Source: Betaproteobacteria bacterium SCGC AG-212-J23 (GTDB taxonomy: Bacteria; Pseudomonadota; Gammaproteobacteria; Burkholderiales; SG8-39). Taken from it: 38,906 nt of DNA. The notes under the pieces were generated by a model. That model was not told where the DNA came from. It did no database searches and worked only from the letters and a program-made list of their open reading frames with translations. Each line of letters begins with the position of its first letter. The first letter of the stretch is position 1. The stretch is taken from assembly GCA_001644455.1 (NCBI GenBank), contig LSTF01000032.1, forward strand, positions 1 through 38,906, given 5' to 3'. Positions 21,835-29,492 of this stretch are shown here, piece by piece. Position numbers and translations under genes: made by a program.

Positions 21835-22013
21835 TCGCTCACCTGGCGCTCGGCCTCGTCCTTCTGGATCCCGTAGCGCTCCTGGATCTTCCCGACCAGC
21901 TTGTCCTTGTGCCCGGCGAGCTGCTCGAACTCGTCGTCGGTGAGCTTGCCCCACTTCGAGCGCAGCGAGCCCGTCATCTGCTTCCAGTTGCCTTGAATGC
22001 GATCCCAGTTCAT
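21816..22013 (-). CDS. CsbD-family stress protein
   Basis: A 65-residue hydrophilic protein beginning MNWDRIQGNWKQMTGSLRSK, the signature of the CsbD family, followed by WGKLTDDEFEQLAGHKDKLVGKIQERYG. In Bacillus csbD belongs to the general stress regulon; in proteobacteria the small four-helix proteins are abundant under stress, with no known reaction. ATG 22013 has AAGGAGAA upstream and overlaps the PAS gene stop as ATGA, so expression is coupled. Confidence 0.95.
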   Translation of the reverse strand: MNWDRIQGNWKQMTGSLRSKWGKLTDDEFEQLAGHKDKLVGKIQERYGIQKDEAERQVSEWEKSQ

Positions 22014-22453
22014 TTGCTTCTCCTTTCAACAAAGTAATCGGTCACAACGCGCAGCTTGCGCTCGCGCTCCAGCGAGCGGGCCAGCTCGTCCTCGGCGCGC
22101 TTGCGGTCGTCGATGTCGATGCAGCAGCCGACGTAGCCGAGGAAGGCGCCCTCGCGCGAGTAGCGCGGCGCGGCGCGGTCCAGCACCCAGCGGTACTCGC
22201 CGTTGTGGTGGCGCAGCCGGTACTCGATCTCGAACGGCTCGCGCTCGTCGAATGCCTGCAGGCAGCGATCCAGCCAGCGCGCCAGGTCCTCGGGGTGCAC
22301 GCCGCGCGACCAGCCGTCGCCGAGCGCCTGCTCGGGGGTGCTGCCGGTGAAATCCAGCCACGCCGGGCTGAGGTATTCGCACGACAGGTCGGGCCGGACG
22401 CTCCATTGCATCAGGGCGTCGGCGGACTTTGCATCGTGCTTGGTGTGCATCAT
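22010..22453 (-). CDS. Single PAS-domain protein
   Basis: A 147-residue protein that is almost entirely one PAS/PAC fold: QWSVRPDLSCEYLSPAWLDFTG, WSRGVHPEDLARW, the RHHNGEYRWVLDRAAPRY strand and the PAC end GYVGCCIDIDDRKRAE, then a short coiled-coil helix. It has no output domain, so it probably signals by protein contact. As first gene of the leftward CsbD-BON-PLD-SodB operon it may sense redox or ligand state. ATG 22453 or 22450 is chosen; the sigma-54 promoter would place the mRNA start only 3 nt upstream of the first. The frame is open to 22552 but that part covers the promoter. Confidence 0.8.
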   Translation of the reverse strand: MMHTKHDAKSADALMQWSVRPDLSCEYLSPAWLDFTGSTPEQALGDGWSRGVHPEDLARWLDRCLQAFDEREPFEIEYRLRHHNGEYRWVLDRAAPRYSREGAFLGYVGCCIDIDDRKRAEDELARSLERERKLRVVTDYFVERRSK

Positions 22454-22466
22454 TGCCCCGTCTGCT

Positions 22467-22482
22467 TGCAGGAGCCGTGCCG
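22467..22482 (-). promoter_or_regulatory. Sigma-54 -24/-12 promoter of the PAS-CsbD-BON-PLD-sodB operon
   Basis: The minus strand reads CGGCACGGCTCCTGCA: GGCACG is perfect and TGCA matches the -12 with C in place of the first T. GG-to-GC spacing is 12 bp. The predicted start is about 22456. Confidence 0.6.
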
Positions 22483-22556
22483 GGTCCCGGCGACGAGCAG
22501 TTCTTACAACGCATGCCGCGTTTACACCTGCGCCGATCGGTGACGGCGTCACGCAC

Positions 22557-22572
22557 GGGCACGCGGTTTGCT
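22557..22572 (+). promoter_or_regulatory. Sigma-54 -24/-12 promoter of the DUF1328 operon
   Basis: GGGCACGCGGTTTGCT matches TGGCACG-N4-TTGCW at every position but the first, with 12 bp from GG to GC. The predicted start is about 22583, giving a 29-nt leader with an AGGAG ribosome site at 22600-22605. It diverges from the PAS-operon promoter 75 bp away. Confidence 0.75.
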
Positions 22573-22611
22573 CCTCTATCGGCGGCTTCTCACAACTTCT
22601 AGGAGTTCGTC

Positions 22612-22776
22612 ATGCTCAGCTGGGCGCTTGCCTTCTTCATCATCGCCATCATTGCGGCGATCTTCGGCTTCACCGGCATTGCCGCCGGCGCCGCGGAAAT
22701 CGCCAAGGTGCTGTTCGTGGTCTTTGTCGTGCTGTTCCTGGTCTCGCTGGTCGCGGGACTGCTGCGCAGACCTTAA
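22612..22776 (+). CDS. DUF1328 (YtjA-like) small membrane protein
   Basis: A 54-residue protein made of two transmembrane helices with the family motif [20 protein letters not shown], then [11 protein letters not shown]. Members are very common in proteobacteria and rise under stress; their function is unknown. ATG 22612 has AGGAG 7 bp upstream. It is the first gene of the rightward stress operon and lies 20 bp before the CX10C protein gene. Confidence 0.95.
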   Translation: MLSWALAFFIIAIIAAIFGFTGIAAGAAEIAKVLFVVFVVLFLVSLVAGLLRRP

Positions 22777-22796
22777 TTCCCATCAGGAGATATCCC

Positions 22797-23237
22797 ATGC
22801 AACTGAAACTCACCCTCATCGCCGCTGCGCTCGCGCTCGGCACCGCCAGCTTCGTGCAGGCGGCAGACAAGGCCGACCGCAAGGTCCACAACGCCGACGA
22901 CGAGCGCATCGAGTCCGAGTACAAGCTGGCGAAAGAGAAATGCGATCCCCTGTCCGGCAACCAGAAGGACATCTGCGTCGCCGAGGCGAAAGCCAAGGAG
23001 AAGGTCGCCAAGGCCGAGAACGATGCCAAGAATGCCAAGGACCAGGCCAAGGCGCATGCCCGCGTCGAGCGGGTCAAGGCCGATGCGGGCTACGACGTCG
23101 CCAAGCAGAAGTGCCAGGAGAACAAGGGCAACGAGAAGGACGTCTGCATGAAGCAGGCGAAGGCCGACCGCGACCGCGCCAAGGCCGCCGGCGCGAAGCA
23201 CGAGCGCTCGGCGACAACCGGAAGCAGTAAACCGTAA
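22797..23237 (+). CDS. Secreted helical protein with duplicated CX10C motif
   Basis: A 146-residue protein with a signal peptide (MQLKLTLIAAALALGTASFVQA, cleavage likely before A-D-K). The mature part is highly charged and helical. It contains two related segments, YKLAKEKCDPLSGNQKDIC and YDVAKQKCQENKGNEKDVC, each with two Cys separated by ten residues, suggesting an internal duplication of a disulfide-pinned helical hairpin. I do not recognise a named family. Its stop is followed at once by the ferritin-like start (TAAATG), so the two are cotranslated. Confidence 0.85.
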   Translation: MQLKLTLIAAALALGTASFVQAADKADRKVHNADDERIESEYKLAKEKCDPLSGNQKDICVAEAKAKEKVAKAENDAKNAKDQAKAHARVERVKADAGYDVAKQKCQENKGNEKDVCMKQAKADRDRAKAAGAKHERSATTGSSKP

Positions 23238-23777
23238 ATGGCCGGAGCCTTCCTCTCCGACATCGCCACGCTGCGCAAGCGGGCCCGGGAGCACATCGCC
23301 CAGGGGGCGGTGACTCCCGGCTACCACGCCGACCGCGACACGGTGATCAAGCTGCTGAACGAGGCGCTCGCCACGGAGATCGTCTGCACTCTCCGCTACA
23401 AGCGCCATTACTTCATGGCCAAGGGCATCCACGCCGAGGGCGTGGCGGCGGAGTTCCTCGAGCATGCCAACGAGGAGCAGCAGCACGCCGACCTGATCGC
23501 GGCGCGGATCACCCAGCTCGGCGGCGAGCCCGACTTCTCGCCCGACGGCCTGGCGAGCCGCAGCCACGCGGAATACGTCGAAGGCGACACACTCGAGGAC
23601 ATGATCCGCGAGGACCTGATCGCCGAGCGCATCGCCATCGACAGCTACCGCGAGATCATCACCTACCTGGCCGAGAAGGACTCGACCACCCGCCGGCTGA
23701 TGGAAGAGATCCTGGCCAAGGAGGAGGAGCACGCCGACGACCTGGCGAATCTCCTCGAGGATCTCGGCCGGCACTGA
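23238..23777 (+). CDS. Ferritin-like (bacterioferritin/Dps-type) diiron protein
   Basis: A 179-residue four-helix protein with ferritin-type metal ligands: E47 in LNEALATEIVCTLRY, E80-x-x-H83 in LEHANEEQQHADL, a Glu in EDLIAERIAIDSY, and E-x-x-H in ILAKEEEHADDL. It likely oxidises and stores ferrous iron, lowering Fenton damage, which fits a stress operon carrying sodB divergently. It begins directly at the stop of the CX10C gene. Confidence 0.9.
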   Translation: MAGAFLSDIATLRKRAREHIAQGAVTPGYHADRDTVIKLLNEALATEIVCTLRYKRHYFMAKGIHAEGVAAEFLEHANEEQQHADLIAARITQLGGEPDFSPDGLASRSHAEYVEGDTLEDMIREDLIAERIAIDSYREIITYLAEKDSTTRRLMEEILAKEEEHADDLANLLEDLGRH

Positions 23778-23786
23778 CGCGGCCCC

Positions 23787-24884
23787 GTGCGAAAGCAGAT
23801 CCGTTACGCGGTCGTCGGGCTGGGACACATCGCCCAGGTGGCAGTGCTGCCCGCCTTCGCCAACGCGCGGCGCAATTCGCGCCTCGCCGGGCTGGTGTCG
23901 GGCGATCCCCTGAAGCGCGCCGAGCTGGCCAGGACCTACAGCGTGGAGCACGCCTGGTCCTACGAGCAGTACGACGAGTGCCTGAAGAGCGGCGCGATCG
24001 ACGCGGTCTATATCGCCCTGCCCAACAGCCTGCACCATGAATATGCGCTGCGCGCGGCGCAGGCCGGCCTGCACGTGCTGTGCGAGAAGCCGATGGCGCT
24101 CGAGGAAGAGCAGTGCCTGCGCATGAGCGAGGCCGCGAAGGCCGCGCGAGCCAAGCTGATGGTCGCCTACCGGCTGCACTTCGAGCGGGCGAACCTCGAG
24201 GCGATCGAGGTGCTGCGCTCCGGACAGCTGGGCGAGCCGCGCCTGTTCAGCTCCACCTTCTGCACGCCGGTCGAGCCCGGCAACGTGCGCGTGCGCCGCG
24301 AAACCGGCGGCGGCGTGCTCTACGACATCGGCATTTATTGCATCAACGCGGCGCGCTCGTTGTTCCGCGACGAGCCGATCGAGGTCCAGGCGACGACCGC
24401 GGGCGTGCGCGGCGAGGTCGAAGAGGCCGTCGCGGGCTGCCTGCGCTTCCCCGGCGACCGCCTCGCCACGTTCAACTGCAGCTTCGGCGCCGCCAAGGTT
24501 TCCGAGTACCGCGTCGCCGGCACCAAGGGCGACCTGTGCGTCGAGCCCGCCTACGACTACGCGCGGCCGCTCAAGCATCGCCTCACGCTCGGCGGCGAGA
24601 CGCGCGAGCGCCGCTACGCCAAGCGCGACCAGTTCGCGCCCGAGCTGCTCTATTTCTCGGACTGCATCCTGCTCAACCGCGAGCCCGAGCCCGGCGCCGA
24701 GGAAGGCCTCGCCGACGTGCGCGTGATCCGCGCGCTGTACCGCTCGGCCGAGACCGGCCGGCCGGTCGAGCTCGAGCGCTTCGAGCGCCGCGACCGGCCG
24801 AGCCTCGAGCAGGAGATCCGCCGTCCGCCCATCGACAAGCCCGAGGTGATCCACGCCCGGGCACCTTCCGGAGGTAGCCGATGA
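23787..24884 (+). CDS. Gfo/Idh/MocA-family oxidoreductase
   Basis: A 365-residue NAD(P)-dependent dehydrogenase. The N-terminal Rossmann fold has VVGLGHIAQVAVLPAF and the cofactor-pocket motif CEKPMALEEEQ with the conserved Lys; the C-terminal part (about 130-340) is the mixed beta-sheet substrate domain with GGGVLYDIGIYCINAAR. It resembles glucose-fructose oxidoreductase relatives acting on sugars or derivatives; the substrate is unknown. The start is GTG 23787, 9 bp after the ferritin-like stop. It ends in an ATGA overlap with the next BON gene. A sugar dehydrogenase inside a stress operon may link to compatible-solute or polysaccharide metabolism, but that is speculation. Confidence 0.92.
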   Translation: MRKQIRYAVVGLGHIAQVAVLPAFANARRNSRLAGLVSGDPLKRAELARTYSVEHAWSYEQYDECLKSGAIDAVYIALPNSLHHEYALRAAQAGLHVLCEKPMALEEEQCLRMSEAAKAARAKLMVAYRLHFERANLEAIEVLRSGQLGEPRLFSSTFCTPVEPGNVRVRRETGGGVLYDIGIYCINAARSLFRDEPIEVQATTAGVRGEVEEAVAGCLRFPGDRLATFNCSFGAAKVSEYRVAGTKGDLCVEPAYDYARPLKHRLTLGGETRERRYAKRDQFAPELLYFSDCILLNREPEPGAEEGLADVRVIRALYRSAETGRPVELERFERRDRPSLEQEIRRPPIDKPEVIHARAPSGGSR

Positions 24885-25219
24885 AAACCATGCTGGTTGT
24901 TCTCTCCTTGCTGACCGCGCTTCCCGCTTTTGCCGAAGAAGATCGAATGTCCATGGAGCAGGCAAAGGAGAAAGCGAAGCACGCCGGAGTCGAGGCGAAG
25001 CGCGCGACGAAGAATGCTGCGCTCACCGGCAAGGTGAAGAGCGCGCTCGCCGCCGACGTCGGGCTGAAGACGGTGAAGATCGACGTCGACAGCGCCGAGG
25101 GCGTGGTGACCCTCAAGGGCAACGTCGACAGCCAGGACACCAGCCGCCGCGCTGCCGCCACGGCGAAGAAAGTCTCGGGCGTGACCGAGGTTCGCAACGA
25201 GCTGCATGCCAAGAACTGA
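24881..25219 (+). CDS. Periplasmic BON-domain protein
   Basis: A 112-residue protein with signal peptide MKTMLVVLSLLTALPAFA, a charged helix (EQAKEKAKHAGVEAKRATKN) and one BON domain (about 48-112) with LTGKVKSALAADVGL, the EGVVTLKGNVDSQ strand and VTEVRNELHAKN. Like OsmY relatives it probably acts in the periplasm at the membrane. Unlike the other two BON proteins here it has no lipobox. The start overlaps the oxidoreductase stop as ATGA, with GGAGG about 8 bp upstream. Confidence 0.92.
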   Translation: MKTMLVVLSLLTALPAFAEEDRMSMEQAKEKAKHAGVEAKRATKNAALTGKVKSALAADVGLKTVKIDVDSAEGVVTLKGNVDSQDTSRRAAATAKKVSGVTEVRNELHAKN

Positions 25220-25222
25220 GCC

Positions 25223-25726
25223 ATGAAGACCTCGGCTTTCGCCTTGCTGGCCGGCCTCGCCTATCTCGCGGCCGGATTGCTCGGCCTCGTTCCGGCGCTG
25301 CTCACGCCGCCGCCGCCCGATGCGCCGCCCACCACCTTCACCCTGCTCTACGGCTACCTGCTGGGCCTTTTCCCGGTGAACGTCGTGCATACCGCGCTGC
25401 ATCTCGCGATCGGCGTCTGGGGTATCGCCGCCTGGCGCTCGAGCAACCCGGCGATGTTCGCCCGCGCCATCGCTCTGCTCTACGGAACCCTGGCGGTGCT
25501 GGGAATGATCCCGCTGTTCAACACGCTGCTCGGCTGGATCCCGATCCACGGCAACGACGTCTGGCTGCACGGCATGACCGCCGCGGTCGCCGCCTACTTC
25601 GGCTGGCGCGGCGAGGTGACGCACGCCGAGCGGCGCGGCGCGCGAATGGATCGCCGCCACCGCGTCGAGCCGGTCATGCAGGAGCGCCGCCACGGTACGG
25701 CGGACCGGCGCTTCGCCCACGCATGA
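25223..25726 (+). CDS. DUF4383-type membrane protein with Arg-rich tail
   Basis: A 167-residue inner-membrane protein with four transmembrane segments and the family features N-V-V-H-T-A-L-H-L in the second and N-D-V-W-L-H-G in the fourth. The His residues in the membrane are typical of DUF4383, whose function is unknown. After the last helix it has a ~30-residue tail rich in Arg, Glu and Asp, ending ERRHGTADRRFAHA. The next gene, not otherwise similar, ends in a closely related tail. It lies 3 bp after the BON gene and overlaps the next as ATGA. Confidence 0.85.
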   Translation: MKTSAFALLAGLAYLAAGLLGLVPALLTPPPPDAPPTTFTLLYGYLLGLFPVNVVHTALHLAIGVWGIAAWRSSNPAMFARAIALLYGTLAVLGMIPLFNTLLGWIPIHGNDVWLHGMTAAVAAYFGWRGEVTHAERRGARMDRRHRVEPVMQERRHGTADRRFAHA

Positions 25727-26253
25727 CCCGCATTCCGCATCGCGGCCTGCCCTGGTGGATCAGCGCCTTTCTTTGCGGCGGGGCCGCGGTGCTGATCCTT
25801 CACCAGGGCGCGCTGGCCGCGCTCTATCTGGCAGGCTTGACCGCGCTTGCGCCCTACCAGCTTGCGCCGACGCAGCCTTGGAACGTGCCGCAACTCTGGT
25901 CGCTCGCATGCTGGGGCGGCGCATGGGGCATCGTGCTGGCCGCGACGCTTCGCCGGTTCACCGGGGGCGGCCTGGTCGTCGCGTCCGTCGTCTTCGGTAC
26001 GATCTTCCCCACCCTCGTCGCCTGGTTCGTCGTCGCGCCACTGAAGGGGCAGCCCGTGGCCGCGGGGTTCCTTCCAGCGGCGATGGCGATCGGCCCGATC
26101 GTCAACGCCGCCTGGGGTTTCGGCACCGGCGTGGGCCTGGCGCTCTTCGGCCGCGCCGACCGCCGTCGCCGTGCAGCCGACCGGCGCGCGTCCCGCGAAG
26201 AGGTGCTTGGGGAGCGCCGGCGCGCCCTGCCCGACCGCCGCTTCGCAGGCTAG
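25723..26253 (+). CDS. Membrane protein with matching Arg-rich tail
   Basis: A 176-residue protein with four hydrophobic segments (for example GAWGIVLAATL and GGLVVASVVFGTIFPTLVAWF) and no family I recognise. The C-terminal ~30 residues carry RRRRAADRRASREE and end GERRRALPDRRFAG, echoing the tail of the DUF4383 protein. Both tails would be cytoplasmic by the positive-inside rule, suggesting a common partner such as DNA, RNA or acidic lipid headgroups. It is the last gene of the rightward stress operon. Confidence 0.75.
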   Translation: MTRIPHRGLPWWISAFLCGGAAVLILHQGALAALYLAGLTALAPYQLAPTQPWNVPQLWSLACWGGAWGIVLAATLRRFTGGGLVVASVVFGTIFPTLVAWFVVAPLKGQPVAAGFLPAAMAIGPIVNAAWGFGTGVGLALFGRADRRRRAADRRASREEVLGERRRALPDRRFAG

Positions 26254-26286
26254 CCGTGGGGGAGGTCCCACTGTAGGCTGGCGCCC

Positions 26287-27387
26287 ATGCGCCCGCCCTT
26301 CCGCGCCGACCAGGTCGGCAGCCTGCTCCGCCCGACCGAGCTGAAAAAGGCGCGGCAGGATTTCAAGAACGGCAAGATCACCGCGCAGAACCTGAAGGCG
26401 GTCGAGGACCGCGAGATTCGCCGCGCGATCGCGCTGCAGGAGTCCGCCGGCCTGCAGGGCATCACCGACGGCGAGTTCCGCCGCGCCTTCTGGCATGTCG
26501 ACTTCCTCACCGGCTTCGAGGGCATCGTCGCCACGCAGGGCCAGTACGCGCTCAAGTTCCACGGCGAAGGCGGCGCCGAGTCGGAAACGCGCTCGATGAT
26601 GGTGGTGAACGGCAAGGTGAAGCGTACGAAGCCGGTCATGGTGGATGCATTTGGTTTTTTGAAAAGCAACACCTCGGGTACTCCGAAGCTCTGCATCCCC
26701 GCCCCGACCTACATGCACATGCGCGGCGGGCGCAAGGTGGTCGATGCCGGCGCCTACCCCGACATCGAGGAGTTCTGGGCCGACATCACCCGCGCCTACC
26801 AGGAGGAGGTCGCCGACCTGGCCGCGGCCGGCTGCAGCTACCTGCAGATCGACGACGTCTCCTTCGCCACGCTGTGCGACGAGGGCATCCGCGGCCAGGT
26901 GCGCCGCGACGGAGAAGACCCCGACAAGCTGCCGTTTCTTTATTCGAAGATCATTTCTTCCCTTCTTTCCGAAAAACCGGAAGGGATGAGCGTCACCATG
27001 CATACCTGCCGAGGCAACCACGCCAGCATGTGGATGGCCGAGGGCGGCTACGACGCGGTCGCCGAAGGCATCTTCCAGACCGCGGTGGACGGCTTCTTCC
27101 TCGAGTACGACACCTCCCGTGCTGGCGGATTTGAACCCCTTCGCTTCTGTCCCAAGGACAAGAAAGTGGTCTTGGGGCTGGTCTCGACCAAGACGCCGGC
27201 GCTGGAGAAGAAGGACGTGCTGAAAAAGCGCATCGACGAGGCGGCGAAATACGTCCCACTCGAGAACCTGTGCCTGTCGCCGCAGTGCGGCTTCGCCTCG
27301 AGCGAAGTGGGCAACCGGCTGAGCGAGGACGACGAGAAAAGGAAGCTCGAGCTGGTGGTGCAGGTCGCGAAGGAAGTCTGGGGTTAA
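26287..27387 (+). CDS. MetE C-terminal-like (cobalamin-independent methionine synthase family) protein
   Basis: A 366-residue TIM-barrel protein of the UROD/MetE superfamily. Zinc-binding residues appear as H-x-C in TMHTCRGNH and a late Cys in LSPQCGFASSE, with a Glu in FLEYDTSRAGG. The N-terminus RADQVGSLLRP and L-Q-G-I-T-D-G-E-F-R-R are typical of short MetE-like proteins. These are only half the length of true MetE, and some transfer methyl groups from other donors; the substrate here is unknown. It is the first of six rightward genes including a complete ABC importer. Stretches at about 26641-26672 and 26933-26985 have strongly AT-rich codons. Confidence 0.88.
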   Translation: MRPPFRADQVGSLLRPTELKKARQDFKNGKITAQNLKAVEDREIRRAIALQESAGLQGITDGEFRRAFWHVDFLTGFEGIVATQGQYALKFHGEGGAESETRSMMVVNGKVKRTKPVMVDAFGFLKSNTSGTPKLCIPAPTYMHMRGGRKVVDAGAYPDIEEFWADITRAYQEEVADLAAAGCSYLQIDDVSFATLCDEGIRGQVRRDGEDPDKLPFLYSKIISSLLSEKPEGMSVTMHTCRGNHASMWMAEGGYDAVAEGIFQTAVDGFFLEYDTSRAGGFEPLRFCPKDKKVVLGLVSTKTPALEKKDVLKKRIDEAAKYVPLENLCLSPQCGFASSEVGNRLSEDDEKRKLELVVQVAKEVWG

Positions 27388-27418
27388 AATCCCGCACACT
27401 CTCTAGGAGGAGGAAAAA

Positions 27419-28606
27419 ATGAAGAAGCTTCTCGTCGCCGCGGCAATCGCAGCGGCCTTCGGCTCGGCGCAGGCCCAGCAGACCGTCAAGATCGGCATGC
27501 CGCTCACGCTGTCCGGGCAGTTCGCCGACGCCGCCAGCCAGATGCTGAACGGCGCCAAGACCTACATGAAGATGCACGGCGACACCGTCGCCGGGAAAAA
27601 GATCGAGATCATCACCCGCGACGTCGGCGGCCCTGCCCCCGACGTGGCGAAGCGCCTGTCTCAGGAGCTGGTGGTACGCGACGGCGTCGACATCCTCGCC
27701 GGCTACGTGCTGACGCCGAACGCGATGGCCGCGGGCGACGTCTCCGCCGAAGCGAAGAAATTCATGGTGGTGATGAACGCCGCCACTTCGGTGGTGATCA
27801 CCAAGTCGCCCTACATGATCCGCACCTCGGTGACGCTGCCGCAGGTGATGGAGACCTTCGGCACCTGGGCGGCGACTAAGGGCGGCCTCAAGCAGTCCTA
27901 CACCATGGTCACCGACTACGGCCCGGGCATCGACGCCGAGGGCGCATTCCAGAGCGCCTTCAAGGCCGCCGGCGGCAATATCGTCGGCGCGGTGCGCTTC
28001 CCGGTCGCCAACCCCGACTTCTCGGCGTTCGTGCAGCGCGCCAAGGACATCGGGCCGGAATCGATCTTCATCTTCATCCCGGGCGGCGCGCAGCCCGCGG
28101 CGCTCGGCAAGGCGATGGCCGAGCGCGGCATCGACAAGAAGAAGACCCGCGTCCTCGGCTCGGGCGAGACCACGGCCGAGGCGGCCCTGAAGAGCATGGG
28201 CGACAACGCGCTCGACATCATCACCGCCTGGCACTACGACTACACGTCGAAGAACCCGCTCAACGTCAAGTTCGTCAAGGAATACCAGGGCGTCTCCGGC
28301 GGCCGCAACCCGGACTTCTTCTCGATCGGCGGCTACGACGGCATGCACGCCATTTACGAAGCGCTGAAGAAGACCAAGGGCAACACCGACGCCGAGGCGC
28401 TGATCGGCGCCGCCAAGGGCCTGAAGTGGGAGAGCCCGCGCGGGCCGATGATGATCGACCCCGAGACGCGCGACGTGGTGCAGAACGTCTACATCCGCCG
28501 CGTGCAGAAAGTCGGCGGCGAGCTGGTCAACGTGCCGTTCGAGACCATCCCCATGGTCAAGGATCCGGCCGGCGAGCGGAGGAAGCAGGCCGCAGCGAAG
28601 AAGTAG
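27419..28606 (+). CDS. ABC transporter substrate-binding protein, branched-chain amino-acid (LivK) type
   Basis: A 395-residue periplasmic binding protein of the type I fold. Signal peptide MKKLLVAAAIAAAFGSAQA is followed by the typical start TVKIGMPLTLSGQFADA. Later landmarks are AGYVLTPNAMA, NPDFSAFVQRAKD and GGYDGMHAIYEAL. The liv family carries amino acids, amides, ureas and aromatic acids, so the ligand may not be an amino acid. ATG 27419 has an excellent AGGAGGAGG ribosome site, indicating high expression relative to the permeases, as usual for binding proteins. Confidence 0.93.
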   Translation: MKKLLVAAAIAAAFGSAQAQQTVKIGMPLTLSGQFADAASQMLNGAKTYMKMHGDTVAGKKIEIITRDVGGPAPDVAKRLSQELVVRDGVDILAGYVLTPNAMAAGDVSAEAKKFMVVMNAATSVVITKSPYMIRTSVTLPQVMETFGTWAATKGGLKQSYTMVTDYGPGIDAEGAFQSAFKAAGGNIVGAVRFPVANPDFSAFVQRAKDIGPESIFIFIPGGAQPAALGKAMAERGIDKKKTRVLGSGETTAEAALKSMGDNALDIITAWHYDYTSKNPLNVKFVKEYQGVSGGRNPDFFSIGGYDGMHAIYEALKKTKGNTDAEALIGAAKGLKWESPRGPMMIDPETRDVVQNVYIRRVQKVGGELVNVPFETIPMVKDPAGERRKQAAAKK

Positions 28607-28625
28607 CAAGACCGACGTAACCCGC

Positions 28626-29492
28626 ATGTTTTCGTCGGCCGTAGGCGTGCTCTTCGACGGGTTCGCCTACGGGATGCTGTTGTTCCTGCTGTCGGTGGGG
28701 CTGTCGGTGACGCTGGGGATGATGAACTTCGTCAACCTCGCGCACTGCACCTTTGCCGCGGTCGGCGGCTACTGCACCGTGACCGTGGTGAATCGCCTCG
28801 GCTGGCCGTTCCTCGCCGCGCTGCCCATCGCTTTCGTCGCCGGCGCCCTGCTTTCCGTGGTCCTGGAAAGGCTCCTCTTCCGCCGGCTGTACCGGGCGAG
28901 CGACCTCGACCAGTGCCTGGTGACGATCGGCATCGCCTTCATGTCGATCGCCACCTTCGCCTGGTTCTACACCACCGAGCCGCAATCCGCGCGGCCGCCC
29001 GCCTACCTCCTGGGCTCGGTCGAGCTGATGGGCCGGAGCTTCGGCATCTACCGGCTGTTCCTCACCGCGGTCGGCCTCGCGATCACCGCGCTCCTCGTCT
29101 ACAGCCTGGAATACACCCGCTTCGGCGCGCGCGTGCGCGCCGCGGTCGACAACCAGCGCATGGCGCGCGGCCTGGGGATCGACGTCGACCGCGCGTTCCT
29201 GTTCACGTTCGCGCTCGGCGGCGGGCTCGCCGGCCTGGGCGGCGCGCTCGCCATCGAGGTGATCGGCCTGGAGTCGACGCTGCCGCTGAGCGTCATCCTG
29301 GTCTACGTCCTGATCGTGGTGGCCGTCGGCGGCCTCGGCTCGATTCGCGGCTCGCTCGTCGCGGCGATCGTGCTCGGCATAACCGACACGGCGGGCAAGT
29401 ACTACTTCCCGTGGCTCGGCGCCTTCCTCATCTATCTGGTGATGGTCGCGCTCCTGATGTGGCGACCGCTAGGCCTGTTTGGCAAACGCTAG
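28626..29492 (+). CDS. livH: Branched-chain-type ABC permease LivH
   Basis: A 288-residue inner-membrane permease with about eight hydrophobic segments. The start DGFAYGMLLFLLSVGLSVTLGMMNFVNLAHC is near the family consensus, where most members have L-A-H-G. The cytoplasmic coupling loop reads RVRAAVDNQRMARGLGID, the EAA-like motif contacting the ATPases. It pairs with LivM. Its stop overlaps the TTG start of livM by 14 bp. Confidence 0.93.
   Translation: MFSSAVGVLFDGFAYGMLLFLLSVGLSVTLGMMNFVNLAHCTFAAVGGYCTVTVVNRLGWPFLAALPIAFVAGALLSVVLERLLFRRLYRASDLDQCLVTIGIAFMSIATFAWFYTTEPQSARPPAYLLGSVELMGRSFGIYRLFLTAVGLAITALLVYSLEYTRFGARVRAAVDNQRMARGLGIDVDRAFLFTFALGGGLAGLGGALAIEVIGLESTLPLSVILVYVLIVVAVGGLGSIRGSLVAAIVLGITDTAGKYYFPWLGAFLIYLVMVALLMWRPLGLFGKR

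Noticed and set aside
22773-27399. Long minus-strand frames across the stress operon and the MetE-like gene
   Set aside because: They are antisense to clear families (ferritin-like, Gfo/Idh/MocA, BON, MetE-like) and have typical shadow composition.
27919-28627. Minus-strand frame covering the binding-protein gene
   Set aside because: Antisense to an intact LivK-type protein with signal peptide; the frame product is Val/His/Arg-rich with no family resemblance.
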